64,000 bases of DNA from contig NZ_BSOT01000005.1 of assembly GCF_030160655.1 (NCBI RefSeq), forward strand, positions 186,001 to 250,000, written 5' to 3'. The notes beneath the pieces were generated by a model. The model searched no databases. It saw only the letters and a program-made list of their open reading frames with translations, and was not told where the DNA came from. How positions within the stretch are numbered: the first letter of the stretch is position 1; every line of letters begins with the position of its first letter. Below, piece by piece: positions 43,412-52,495 of the stretch. Position numbers and translations under genes: made by a program. The stretch comes from Agaribacter marinus (lineage in GTDB: Bacteria > Pseudomonadota > Gammaproteobacteria > Enterobacterales > Alteromonadaceae).

Positions 43412-43643
43412 TGTAAATGAGCTTAACTGATGTGGCAAATATTTGGCGCTACAATGCCAATGCACTCTCTAGGTGAATGAAGACCCTTTAATATCGGATT
43501 TATTGGTTACTACGTAAATTGAAAATATGGTTTGAAGCTACGCTTCTTCAAAAACTCAACAATAGGCCTTTTGCTTTAGGATTATGCCCATATGATTAAA
43601 GAGCTGAGAGTGAATTAGTAATGATTAACAATTGGAGTGTTTT

Positions 43644-44657
43644 TTGGAATTTTTATTTGAATATGGCTTGTTTTTAGCCAAAGCGCTGACACTAGTGATT
43701 GCCATCATTGCTGTTGTTGCGGTAGTTGTCGGTATTGCAAGTAAACAGAAAGCGGGTGCTGGTAATTTGGTGTTCGACTCAATATCGGATGAATTTGAAA
43801 GTATAAAGCGGCATTCTGAGCAAATGCTTTTGTCTAAAGATGAGTTGAAAAAATTACAAAAATCTCGCAAGAAAGAGGATAAAAAAGCTGAAGATATAAG
43901 CAAACCTAACCTCTTTGTTATCGATTTTATTGGTTCATCTATGGCCAAAGAAGTGGATAATTTACGCCGAGAAGTAACAGCTATTTTGTGCGTTGCTAAA
44001 GATAAAGACGAAGTGCTCGTTAATGTCGAAAGTGGTGGCGGCGTTGTACACGGATATGGCTTAGCAGCGTCGCAATTGCAGCGTATTAAAGATGCAGATC
44101 TTAAGTTGACCGTCAGTATTGACAAAGTTGCGGCAAGTGGTGGATACATGATGGCCTGCGTTGCTGATAAAGTGATTGCTGCGCCGTTTGCTATTGTCGG
44201 CTCGATTGGTGTTATTGCTCAATTGCCAAACTTTAATAAGGTATTAAAGAAAAACGACATCGATTTTGAAATGCATACTGCGGGTGAATTTAAACGCACA
44301 CTTACCATGTTAGGTGAAAACAATGATGAAGGGCGCGCTAAATTTAAGGAAGAGATAGAAGGGGTGCATGAGCTATTTAAACACCATGTTAAGCAAAATA
44401 GAGATAGTTTAGACTTGAGTAAAGTCGCGACAGGCGAATATTGGTACGGTCAGCAAGCGTTGGATTTATCGCTTGTCGATGCGTTGCAAACGTCGGATGA
44501 TTACCTATTAAAAGCGAATGAAGATTTCGCGTTGTATAAGCTAAAATATGAATCAAAGAAAACTATGGCACAAAAGCTAGGTGTTGCGGCAACAGTAACT
44601 ATAGAAAACACCGTTGATAAACTATTTAATGTCTTACGGTTATCTAGGTTTCAATAG
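43644..44657 (+). CDS. sohB: Protease SohB (S49 family)
   Basis: An inner membrane serine protease of 337 residues. The start is TTG 43644 because the product then begins MEFLFEYGLFLAKALTLVIA like E. coli SohB (MELLSEYGLFLAK), with GGAG 6 bp upstream; a TTG at 43632 is possible. A transmembrane segment is at 8-35. The S49 catalytic domain has DKVAASGGYMMACVADKVIA (Ser in ASGGY) and GSIGVIAQLPNF, and the Lys of the dyad lies in AGEFKRTLTM. It likely degrades misfolded or signal peptides at the membrane. Confidence 0.93.
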   Translation: MEFLFEYGLFLAKALTLVIAIIAVVAVVVGIASKQKAGAGNLVFDSISDEFESIKRHSEQMLLSKDELKKLQKSRKKEDKKAEDISKPNLFVIDFIGSSMAKEVDNLRREVTAILCVAKDKDEVLVNVESGGGVVHGYGLAASQLQRIKDADLKLTVSIDKVAASGGYMMACVADKVIAAPFAIVGSIGVIAQLPNFNKVLKKNDIDFEMHTAGEFKRTLTMLGENNDEGRAKFKEEIEGVHELFKHHVKQNRDSLDLSKVATGEYWYGQQALDLSLVDALQTSDDYLLKANEDFALYKLKYESKKTMAQKLGVAATVTIENTVDKLFNVLRLSRFQ

Positions 44658-44692
44658 AATAACGTTTGTTTTCGGATCTGGTGAACATAAAC

Positions 44693-44723
44693 AAAAAAAG
44701 CAGCCAAAGAGGACTGCTTTTTT
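44693..44723. terminator. Bidirectional intrinsic terminator
   Basis: AAAAAAAGCAG at the left and CTGCTTTTTT at the right, with about 10 bases between, give a stem flanked by T-runs on both strands. It separates convergent sohB and the 44744-45103 gene. Confidence 0.85.
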
Positions 44724-44743
44724 ATTATATGCTTTGCTGCTGT

Positions 44744-45103
44744 CTATCTAGGAGAACGAGAACCAGGTTTGTTAGCCAGTACTTCCGACGCGTAAAAGTC
44801 CTTTACGTTGAAGGTCTGTGCAGATTTTTTAGCCTGTTTTTTCGCTGGTTTCTTAACAGCTTTTGTTTTTGGCTCTGCTTTTTTAGCGGGTGCTTTTTCA
44901 GTCTTAACTTCTGACGTTGGCGCGTCACTTGCGCCGCCTGCCAATTCGTCAGCAAGTTCATCCAATTGAGCCAATCGAATGTTTTTTCCACCGTCCACAC
45001 TATACCAACCGCCTTTTGCTTCTATTTCGGGGGCTTTACCATTTGCTTTTGTATAGGCTGTTGTAAATTTTTCGATTACACTATCTTTGTCTAATTTGCT
45101 CAT
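44744..45103 (-). CDS. Lys/Ala-rich small protein of unknown function
   Basis: A 119-residue protein. The N-terminal half (MSKLDKDSVIEKFTTAYTKA, then NGKAPEIEAKGGWYSVDGGK, then NIRLAQLDELADELAGG) looks like a small folded domain. The second half is a basic low-complexity tail with repeated KKA/KKP units (EKAPAKKAEPKTKAVKKPAK), resembling histone-H1-like tails, so nucleic acid binding is conceivable but unproven. It ends next to a bidirectional terminator and is divergent from the Nif3-like gene at 45204. Confidence 0.75.
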   Translation of the reverse strand: MSKLDKDSVIEKFTTAYTKANGKAPEIEAKGGWYSVDGGKNIRLAQLDELADELAGGASDAPTSEVKTEKAPAKKAEPKTKAVKKPAKKQAKKSAQTFNVKDFYASEVLANKPGSRSPR

Positions 45104-45203
45104 TGACTAACATGCACCTTGCTTTTGTTTAATTGGTGTTATTTTATTGTAATTTAAACATTATTTGAGCAAATGTCTAATTTCTTATCAAAAGGATGCA
45201 ATT

Positions 45204-45971
45204 TTGCTTCGAGAACAGCTCATTAATGCGTTAAATGAACTACTTACACCGCAACAATTAAAAGACTATTGCCCAAATGGTTTGCAAGTTGAAGGTACGA
45301 CAAACATAAAAAAAATAGTCACAGGTGTAACAGCAAGCCAAGCACTAATTGACCGAGCTATTGATATGAATGCAGACGCAATTTTGGTACATCATGGCTA
45401 CTTTTGGAAAAGCGAAACGCAAGTCATTACTGGCATCAAAAAAAATAGAATCAAAGCCTTACTCGAAAATGATATAAATTTGATTGCCTATCATTTACCC
45501 ATTGACGTGCATCCAGTGCTTGGCAACAACGCGCAATTGGGCAAATTGCTTGGTTTACAAAATATTGCTGGGTTGTTGGGAATTACTCCAGGCAATATAG
45601 TGATGGCAGGCAGTTTTGACATACCGAAATCGCACGATGACCTTGTACTTAGTCTGTCAAATACCTTTCAACGAAACGTAGTATCAGTCGGGAATAAGTC
45701 AAGTATATCGACGCTTGCTTGGTGTACCGGTGGTGGGCAAGGGTTTATCGATGAAGTTGTTGGAAAATTGCACAATGGAAAACCCATCGATGCCTTTATT
45801 TCGGGTGAAATATCTGAACAAACTACACATTCAGCGCGAGAACAATCTATAGACTACTTTTCTGTTGGACATCATGCAAGTGAGCGGTATGGCGTGAAGG
45901 CAGTAGGTGAATGGTTGGCGGACAACCATGCGCTAGATGTAATGTTTGTTGATATTGATAACCCAGCCTAA
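45204..45971 (+). CDS. ybgI: Nif3-like dinuclear metal centre protein (YbgI)
   Basis: A 255-residue protein of the NIF3/YbgI family, which forms hexameric rings with a two-metal site. The start is TTG 45204 (MLREQLINALNELLTPQQLK) with AAGGA upstream; the frame is also open further back but the family begins here. Metal ligands: ILVHHGYFW, IAYHLPIDVHPVLGNN, and SVGHHASERYGVKAVGEWLA near the end with a conserved Glu; SGEISEQTTH precedes it. The biochemical role is unsettled (GTP cyclohydrolase- or hydrolase-like). It is 9 bp upstream of cmoM and probably in one transcript. Confidence 0.9.
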   Translation: MLREQLINALNELLTPQQLKDYCPNGLQVEGTTNIKKIVTGVTASQALIDRAIDMNADAILVHHGYFWKSETQVITGIKKNRIKALLENDINLIAYHLPIDVHPVLGNNAQLGKLLGLQNIAGLLGITPGNIVMAGSFDIPKSHDDLVLSLSNTFQRNVVSVGNKSSISTLAWCTGGGQGFIDEVVGKLHNGKPIDAFISGEISEQTTHSAREQSIDYFSVGHHASERYGVKAVGEWLADNHALDVMFVDIDNPA

Positions 45972-45980
45972 GGAGCGGTT

Positions 45981-46730
45981 GTGTCTAGTTTTGATGGAAT
46001 AGCTAACAAATTTGATAGCAATATATATGGCACAACTAAAGGTAGAATACGCCATGAATTACTTTGCTTTTACTTGAATAGATTTTTAGATGCTGCCCCC
46101 TTGAATGTGGCTGATCTTGGCGGGGGCACTGGCATGATGTCACGAGAGTTTGCTCAGCGTAATCATCAGGTGCTATTAACGGATCTTTCAGCAGATGTTA
46201 TAGAGATAGCCAAGGAGCGTTTGGCGGATTACAACAATGTGGAAATTAGGCAGCAATCTATTGTTGAGTCTTTGGCCGACAATTGCTTAAAAACGGTGGA
46301 TTTGATTTTATGTCACGCTGTTTTGGAGTGGCTCGACTCTCCACTTTCAGTAGTGTCTTCGTTAATTGAAAACGCTCGTCCTGGTAGCTATATATCAATT
46401 AGCTTTTTTAACCACGATGCCAATTTATTTGGTAACGCACTTTATGGCAATTTTGACTACATTGATAAAGGGCTTAAAGTTAAGAATCAAGTGCGTTTAA
46501 ATCCCAAAAACCCGCTTAGACCACAAGAGGTTTTAGCGCATATTCAGGGAAACGACAATGCTACTATTGTACATGATGCTGGTTTACGTTGCTTTCATGA
46601 TTACATGTTTGACCGCGATAGGGTAGATGAACGATATGACGGAATTTTGCACTTAGAAAAGCAGTTGGGCGCAACGCATCCGTATAAATATTTGGGTAAA
46701 TACTACCATTGTATTGTTCGCAAATTGTAG
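45981..46730 (+). CDS. cmoM: tRNA 5-carboxymethoxyuridine methyltransferase CmoM
   Basis: A 249-residue SAM-dependent methyltransferase with GTG start at 45981 after AGGAG. Motif I is NVADLGGGTGMMSREFA; IYGTTKGRIRHELL near the N-terminus, LILCHAVLEWLDSPLSVVSS and GNFDYIDKGL are specific to CmoM (formerly SmtA). RVFHDY-like sequence appears as LRCFHDYMFDRDRVDERYDG. It methylates cmo5U34 of tRNAs to mcmo5U, supporting wobble decoding. Confidence 0.92.
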   Translation: MSSFDGIANKFDSNIYGTTKGRIRHELLCFYLNRFLDAAPLNVADLGGGTGMMSREFAQRNHQVLLTDLSADVIEIAKERLADYNNVEIRQQSIVESLADNCLKTVDLILCHAVLEWLDSPLSVVSSLIENARPGSYISISFFNHDANLFGNALYGNFDYIDKGLKVKNQVRLNPKNPLRPQEVLAHIQGNDNATIVHDAGLRCFHDYMFDRDRVDERYDGILHLEKQLGATHPYKYLGKYYHCIVRKL

Positions 46731-46922
46731 CGACGTTTGCTACTTCCTATCGTTTAATTGTTGGAAATAAAATGTAAAAGAAAGCTAATTAATTCTATTG
46801 CAGATGCCGATAATACCTGTAGTGATTTAGAAATGTGTAAAGTACATCATTGCGTACTTTATTTTTATCTAAGTGCCATTATGGGCTTTTGGCATGTTTA
46901 TCAATGAATTAAGAGAATTTGT

Positions 46923-47870
46923 ATGTCTAATATTATGGCGTCTGTTGATCAGCGCACGCAACTTGTTGGCGAAAATCGACTTGAGTTGCTTATGTTTAAG
47001 TTGTCTTCTCGACATACATTTGCTTTAAACGTATTTAAAGTAAGAGAAGTAATCACCGTACCCAAAATACATCAAATGCCGGGTTCACATGCAAATGTGA
47101 ACGGTGTTATGAATTATCGCGGTGAATCTATTCCATTAATCGACCTCAATTGGGCGATAAAGATGAAAGCACGCGAGGATTACGAGCCTCAAAATGTTAT
47201 CATTACCGAATACAATAGAAGTGTTCAAGGTTTTCTAATTGGACCTATAATGAGCATCGTAAATACGTCATGGAGCGATATTCAGCCGCCGCCAAGCGAA
47301 GTTGGAAAAAATCATTACCTAACTGCTATCACACGTATAAGCGTTGAAGACAAAGAGCAGCTTGTCGAAATAATTGACGTAGAAAAAGTGCTATCAGAAA
47401 TTATTAAATACGATACCAGTATTTCGGACGAATTATTGGATGACGAAGTAAAAGAACACCTTAAAGGCAAAAAAGTGTTGGTCGTCGATGACTCTGCGAC
47501 AGCTCGTTGGCAAGTAAGAGATACCTTGAAGCAATTGGGCATAGAAATAATAGAGCAGAAAGACGGTTTAAAGGCCTTGAAGCTTCTTAAATCATGGGCA
47601 GCAGAGGGAAAGGTCATTAACGATGAAATACTAATGATGTTTACTGATGCTGAAATGCCTGAAATGGACGGTTATCGGCTGACAGCTGAAGTCCGTGATG
47701 ATCCTGATTTAAGTGATTTGTTCATCGCACTAAATACCTCATTAAGCGGTCGTTTTAATGAAGCGATGGTTGAAAAGGTTGGTTGTAATCGTTTCATTTC
47801 TAAATTTCAACCTGACAGATTGGTTGAAGTTGTACAAGATAGAATGCGCGAAGTATTAGAAGGGAAGTAA
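46923..47870 (+). CDS. cheV: Chemotaxis coupling protein CheV
   Basis: A 315-residue protein: an N-terminal CheW domain (about 15-165; LLMFKLSSRHTFALNVFKVR, MPGSHANVNGVMNYRGESIP) and a C-terminal receiver domain (about 180-312; KKVLVVDDSATARWQVRDTL with the acidic pair, the phosphorylated Asp in MMFTDAEMPEMDGY, and NTSLSG / FISKFQ carrying Thr/Ser and Lys). It links receptors such as the chemoreceptor at the window start to CheA and tunes adaptation. It stands alone here. Confidence 0.95.
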   Translation: MSNIMASVDQRTQLVGENRLELLMFKLSSRHTFALNVFKVREVITVPKIHQMPGSHANVNGVMNYRGESIPLIDLNWAIKMKAREDYEPQNVIITEYNRSVQGFLIGPIMSIVNTSWSDIQPPPSEVGKNHYLTAITRISVEDKEQLVEIIDVEKVLSEIIKYDTSISDELLDDEVKEHLKGKKVLVVDDSATARWQVRDTLKQLGIEIIEQKDGLKALKLLKSWAAEGKVINDEILMMFTDAEMPEMDGYRLTAEVRDDPDLSDLFIALNTSLSGRFNEAMVEKVGCNRFISKFQPDRLVEVVQDRMREVLEGK

Positions 47871-47905
47871 CTTATAGAAGTAACTTAACCCATGAAAGAC
47901 ATAAG

Positions 47906-49294
47906 CTAATGAATACTTTCATTTACAATCCTTGCCAGCTCAATCAATTGGCTTTTAATGTCATCACTAAGCGGCCAGCCACAGTTTATACGGATGCAAT
48001 CTTTGTAAAGCGGTAATGTAGAAAAGGATGCGCCAAGGCGAATATCTATTTCTGCATTCATGAGCTGGACTTCAAATTTCTTTGTACATAGATTTGGAAA
48101 CTGTAACCAAAGCACCATTCCTCCCTCAGGTGCACTAACCGCCGTTTTTGCAGGAAACTTATCAACTACGAACGCTCTGTAATCCATCAACTGCTGTTTT
48201 AAACATAAGCGTATCGCGCTAATGTGTTTATTGTATTGCCCACTGCTAATGAAGTCTGCAACGGCTGCCTGTATGGGCATGTTCACGCCTAAACGCGCAA
48301 TGGTCGATGCATAAATATATTTCGCTTTATATTGTCCTGGTATGCACCAGCCAATACGTAGTGCAGCGGACAGCGTTTTCGATATCGAGCCACACCATAA
48401 AATATAACCGCCTTCGTCCCAATATTTTGCGGGCAAGGGCGGTGTTTTTGCATGACCTAACTCAATATAAACATCATCTTCAATCACTGGGATTTTTAGT
48501 TGGTTTGCGATCTGCGCAAGCCGTTGTTTTTGTTTCGCGGTGAGGCTTATTCCTTGAGGATTCATGTGTGATGTACTAAACAAACCAGCTTGCACTGTGC
48601 CATTCTTTGCATGACGTTCGAATTGGTCTAAATCTATGCCATCTGGTAAGCATGGTATTTCAATGACCTTGCGGCCAAGCGCAGATAGTAAGTCTATGAT
48701 GCCGTTAAAGCAGGGAGAACTGATGGCTATCGAATCTCCGGGTTTAGTCGTCGTTTCTAATGCGAACCTAACGGCGTCGATACAACCATTAGTGATAACT
48801 AAGTCGTCACTATGAAACGGAAATCCATATTTAAAAAACTGTGCGCTAACCGCATCTTTTAATTGCTTACTTCCGCTGGGTTCTGGATAAAAATGAAAAT
48901 CGGTACGCAAATTTTTTATTGCCCTGCGCATGCTTCGTTTAAATGCTTCATAAGGGACTAAATCATGTGAAAGTTGTGATGTTCCTAATGGCCCTGGTGG
49001 GATTTCAGACGCATTTCTGCTGGTCTTTTCTTCTAATGTCACGGGGCGGCTAGAAAATTGAGGAAGGGAAGGTATTGATACATTTATTAAAGGTGCAGAC
49101 ACGTAGAATCCCGCCTGTGGCTTTGCAAGCAGCCACCCAAGTTCTTCTAATTGATGAAAAGCATTTTGAACGGTTGTAAGGCTGACATGCTGAAGCGCAG
49201 CCATTTGACGTAATGAAGGCATGCGGCTTCCGCGTGCTAATTTACCGCTATTAATATCTGAAATTACTTGTTCAACAATCTTTTTATATCGCAT
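47906..49294 (-). CDS. MocR/PdxR-type regulator (GntR HTH plus aminotransferase domain)
   Basis: A 462-residue regulator. The N-terminal winged helix is MRYKKIVEQVISDINSGKLA, RGSRMPSLRQMAALQHVSLT and TVQNAFHQLEELGWL. The remainder is a class I aminotransferase fold with PPGPLGTSQLSHD, the PLP-binding WCGSISKTLSAALRIGW (Lys in SKTL) and IEDDVYIELGH. MocR proteins use pyridoxal phosphate as effector and usually control an adjacent divergent gene, here the EamA transporter at 49445 with a 150-bp shared region. The exact ligand is unknown. Confidence 0.93.
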   Translation of the reverse strand: MRYKKIVEQVISDINSGKLARGSRMPSLRQMAALQHVSLTTVQNAFHQLEELGWLLAKPQAGFYVSAPLINVSIPSLPQFSSRPVTLEEKTSRNASEIPPGPLGTSQLSHDLVPYEAFKRSMRRAIKNLRTDFHFYPEPSGSKQLKDAVSAQFFKYGFPFHSDDLVITNGCIDAVRFALETTTKPGDSIAISSPCFNGIIDLLSALGRKVIEIPCLPDGIDLDQFERHAKNGTVQAGLFSTSHMNPQGISLTAKQKQRLAQIANQLKIPVIEDDVYIELGHAKTPPLPAKYWDEGGYILWCGSISKTLSAALRIGWCIPGQYKAKYIYASTIARLGVNMPIQAAVADFISSGQYNKHISAIRLCLKQQLMDYRAFVVDKFPAKTAVSAPEGGMVLWLQFPNLCTKKFEVQLMNAEIDIRLGASFSTLPLYKDCIRINCGWPLSDDIKSQLIELARIVNESIH

Positions 49295-49444
49295 GTACTT
49301 CTCTTTTATATCTTACTCACCTTAATTGTATACTATTTTTTTTCAAAAATTGCATCTGTATTCTATTTCTGTATTTCGCATAATATTACTCACGTGATTG
49401 ACATACTAAGCTAAATAAAGCGTCATTTCTAAAAGGGGACTTAG

Positions 49445-50359
49445 GTGCACAAAAGAGACATATTGCTAGGTATTGCCGTTATGGTTATTTGGGGATTCAA
49501 CTTTTCAGTTATTAAATTAGGCGCGGATCAGGTGAATCCAATTTTGCTCACAGCCATGAGGTTCGCTTTCGCCATTGTCCCGGCAGTCTTTTTTATTGCT
49601 AAACCTAAGGTTAAATGGCGATACATATTAAGTTACGGCTTATGTTTCGGTGTTGGCGTTTGGGGCATGATGACGTGGTCTATTACTGTCGGTGTATCCG
49701 CAGGTATGGCGGGTTTATTATTACAACTGAATATAGTGGCTACCTTGTTTTTAGCGTGGTTTTTTTTAAAAGAAAATATTTCTTGGCAAAAACTCGTTGG
49801 TGCTGGCTTAGCGATTATTGGTCTTGCCATTAGTTTATCTTTACAAGATGGTTCTGCACCAATTGAAGGTTTACTGTTTATTATGGTTGCTGCATTTAGC
49901 TGGGGGCTGATGAGTTTAATCATTAAGCAGTCAGGTACAACCCAAGTCTTTGCATTCAGTGTTTGGGGAATGTTGTTTGCGCCCTTTGCCTTAATTTTAC
50001 TTGCAGTAAGTGTTTATGGCGTCGAAGTTTTTGTTAGTTTGCCGACACAAATGAATCGTGAAGTATGGTTTTCTGTTCTTTTTCAGGCCTATCCGACGAC
50101 GCTCTTAGGTTATTGGGTTTGGAATAAACTACTCGTCAAATATCCGATATCACAAGTAGCGCCACTAACCATGTTAGTTCCTGTATTTGGCTTACTTGGT
50201 AGTGTGATATTTTATCAAGAACAGATCAGTATAGAAAAAATAGCAGCTGCATTTTTTATTCTTTCCGGTCTCATGTTAAGCCTAATAAATGCTGAAAAGT
50301 TAGGTGTAAGTATATTATTTTTTAAAAAGATGAAACAGCGAATATGGCCTTCTGTTTAG
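49445..50359 (+). CDS. EamA/DMT family transporter
   Basis: A 304-residue inner membrane protein with ten predicted helices in two EamA repeats (first: MVIWGFNFSVIKLGADQVNP through IVATLFLAWFFLKENISWQK; second: MVAAFSWGLMSLIIKQSGTT through MLVPVFGLLGSVIFYQEQIS). The start is GTG 49445 following AGGGGAC. It resembles the O-acetylserine/cysteine exporter (YdeD/EamA) branch. Probably regulated by the divergent MocR gene. Followed by a clear terminator. Confidence 0.9.
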   Translation: MHKRDILLGIAVMVIWGFNFSVIKLGADQVNPILLTAMRFAFAIVPAVFFIAKPKVKWRYILSYGLCFGVGVWGMMTWSITVGVSAGMAGLLLQLNIVATLFLAWFFLKENISWQKLVGAGLAIIGLAISLSLQDGSAPIEGLLFIMVAAFSWGLMSLIIKQSGTTQVFAFSVWGMLFAPFALILLAVSVYGVEVFVSLPTQMNREVWFSVLFQAYPTTLLGYWVWNKLLVKYPISQVAPLTMLVPVFGLLGSVIFYQEQISIEKIAAAFFILSGLMLSLINAEKLGVSILFFKKMKQRIWPSV

Positions 50360-50394
50360 TTCCCGGTTAGGCCAATTATTTGGCTTGCCACTTT

Positions 50395-50430
50395 GCACCA
50401 ACATACATCTGTGTGTTGGTGCTTTTTCTT
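50395..50430 (+). terminator. Intrinsic terminator after the EamA gene
   Basis: The stem GCACCAACA / TGTTGGTGC (with extra TA-CA pairs) is followed by TTTTTCTTT. Confidence 0.85.
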
Positions 50431-50465
50431 TACTCTTCCATAGTGGTACATTCTGAAATTTATTT

Positions 50466-52172
50466 TTAATAAGGGTCTTTGGGTTTGATTTTGATGATAT
50501 CGGCATAGTCTACAATTTTATTTTCGACTCTCCATGCATCTAGCATTTTTTCTAGCTTTTCTACTAACTTAGGATGCTCTGTTGCAATATTATCTGTCTC
50601 GCCGGGGTCAGTGTTGAGATCGTATAGTTCATACGAAACACCTGGCTTTTTGAGTGTCTGAAGATACCAACCTGCTTCTATAAGAAGTTTCCAACGACCT
50701 TGATAAATAATACTCTGTTGCCCTTTGTCGTTAAAAAATAATGCGTTTGGCGACGCCATTTCATCGCCTTTTAAGGTTGGTAAAATACTTCTTCCTTCCG
50801 GTAATCTCGGGCTTTCGTCTCTAAACTTGGAAGGAAATTCAGTGTCTGTAATTTCTAAAAAAGTTGGAAATAAATCGCCAACCCAGACGACGTCGTTGGT
50901 TATAGTTCCGGGTGGAATAACGCGCGGCCACGTTGCCAAGGCATGCGTTCGCATGCCACCTTCCCATAATAATGCTTTAACACCAGCGTAAGGAGCATTC
51001 ATCAAGTCACCTATATGAGATGCAGCGCCATTGTCAGAGAAATATAGTACCAAAGTGTTTTCGTAAACACCGTTATTTTTCAGTGTTTGAATTAGTTTAC
51101 CAACATTCTCGTCGAGTTTTTCCATCATTGCGGCATGAATTGCAGCCTGCAAGCGATATTTCTCAATTTTTTCAGGTGATTGCTCGGTCCACATGTAGTT
51201 TGAATTTCGGATGCCGGCATTTTCAGGAAATAGCGATTGTTTGACTAATCCAGCATGTCTGTCGTCTGCAATTTTCTGGAGATTCGTATACTTCTTTAGG
51301 TATTTTTGAACTAGATACTCAGGTGCTTGTAGAGGTTTATGTGGCGCGCGATAAGCCATATACAAGAAAAAAGGGCTTGTGTTTTTTGCTGCAGCGTTAA
51401 TCATTTCAATTGCGCGATCTGTTGTGCTATCAGTCGCATGAAAATTTTTCCCTTTCTTTCCATGACATTTGCCATAACGTTTTTTATTGTATGGTGTTGC
51501 TGAAAAGCAGTGCATTTTGTAGTCGTACTTATACTTCAGCGTGGCCTTCTCGTTTCCTTCGTAGTACTCATGCGCATCGTTGGGTACATAAAAAAGATTG
51601 CCTTGTGCACCATGGAATACAAAACTTTTTTGGAATCCTCGCTGAGGTGGTAAAGCTAGATAATCCAGCTGTTTTTCTGTATCAGTAAGTTTCATACTGG
51701 GTGGGTGACTGTCGCGCCAAGCTTTTTCCAAGGCTGGTTGATCTTTAATATAGCTGCCTCCCAAATGCCACTTACCAACCATCATAGTTTGATAGCCATT
51801 GTCCGCGAGTAGTTCTGATATGAGTGGCTGCTTATAGGGTAATCTGCCTCTATGTGCTGCAAACGGCAGTTCTCTCACCCAATCGCCAACGACGCCTCCG
51901 CCAAAACCTACATGCGCAGCATCAACACCGGTGAGTAATGTGGCGCGCGTTGGGCTACATCGAGCATTTGAGTAGAATGCGTTAAAACGAACTCCACTCT
52001 TTGCCAGTTGGTCTAGGTGAGGCGTATCTATTTCACCCCCAAAGCTACCTAAGTCTGTAAAACCTGCATCATCAGACATGATAACGACAATGTTAGGCTT
52101 TTGAGCGGAAGCTACGGCGGTAAATGATAACAATATCGAAAAGAAAATAATTATAAAATGTGTTGTGTGCAT
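50466..52172 (-). CDS. Secreted sulfatase (arylsulfatase type)
   Basis: A 568-residue formylglycine-type sulfatase. The signal peptide is MHTTHFIIIFFSILLSFTAV (ASA cleavage). Metal site: NIVVIMSDDAGFTDLG. The signature CSPTRATLLTG at Cys72-Gly82 holds the Cys that is converted to formylglycine, within the C-x-P-x-R motif. Downstream MMVGKWHLGG and FLYMAYRAPHKPLQAPEYLV complete the active site; FSDNGAASHIGDLMNAPYAG is the second metal site. No maturase gene is in the window. The substrate (sulfated glycan or aryl sulfate) is unknown. Divergent from the PVC-type heme protein gene. Confidence 0.93.
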   Translation of the reverse strand: MHTTHFIIIFFSILLSFTAVASAQKPNIVVIMSDDAGFTDLGSFGGEIDTPHLDQLAKSGVRFNAFYSNARCSPTRATLLTGVDAAHVGFGGGVVGDWVRELPFAAHRGRLPYKQPLISELLADNGYQTMMVGKWHLGGSYIKDQPALEKAWRDSHPPSMKLTDTEKQLDYLALPPQRGFQKSFVFHGAQGNLFYVPNDAHEYYEGNEKATLKYKYDYKMHCFSATPYNKKRYGKCHGKKGKNFHATDSTTDRAIEMINAAAKNTSPFFLYMAYRAPHKPLQAPEYLVQKYLKKYTNLQKIADDRHAGLVKQSLFPENAGIRNSNYMWTEQSPEKIEKYRLQAAIHAAMMEKLDENVGKLIQTLKNNGVYENTLVLYFSDNGAASHIGDLMNAPYAGVKALLWEGGMRTHALATWPRVIPPGTITNDVVWVGDLFPTFLEITDTEFPSKFRDESPRLPEGRSILPTLKGDEMASPNALFFNDKGQQSIIYQGRWKLLIEAGWYLQTLKKPGVSYELYDLNTDPGETDNIATEHPKLVEKLEKMLDAWRVENKIVDYADIIKIKPKDPY

Positions 52173-52495
52173 AGGACTAAGGTGTGTGCTGTGTTTCTAA
52201 AGTATATCCTAAAAGCGACGTCACAACAGCCAGTGTGTCGGCCTATGTTATTGTTGTCCGAGAAGCAGATAGCCGGTTTATGTCATTACGATCAAACGCT
52301 ATTGTAAATCGTTGTATAAAGTGAATTTAATCTTGTATTATAAAATGTAAACGTTTAGATTTGTTTGTTGTAACGTAAAATCTACAAATATTTCACGAAT
52401 AAATAATAACTAAACAATCAATATTGTATATAAGTGTTTATGATATAAACACATCATTAAAATTAAATGCTCTGTTTTAGGTTGTAGCTACTGAT
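52173..52495. other. Shared promoter region of the sulfatase / PVC heme protein pair
   Basis: A 323-bp AT-rich divergent region without genes. A LacI-type palindrome lies at 52348-52357. No clear sigma-70 hexamer pair could be fixed for either side. Confidence 0.6.
52346..52359. promoter_or_regulatory. Candidate LacI/GalR-type operator
   Basis: TGTAAACGTTTAGA contains the perfect palindrome TAAACGTTTA (52348-52357) with central CG, close to the consensus shared by many LacI-family operators. It lies about 140 bp before the heme protein start and about 175 bp before the sulfatase start, so one site could serve both. Confidence 0.55.

Noticed and set aside
44666..44914. Plus-strand open frame rich in Phe and Cys
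   Set aside because: It is the antisense shadow of the Lys/Ala-rich gene at 44744-45103 and runs through a terminator.
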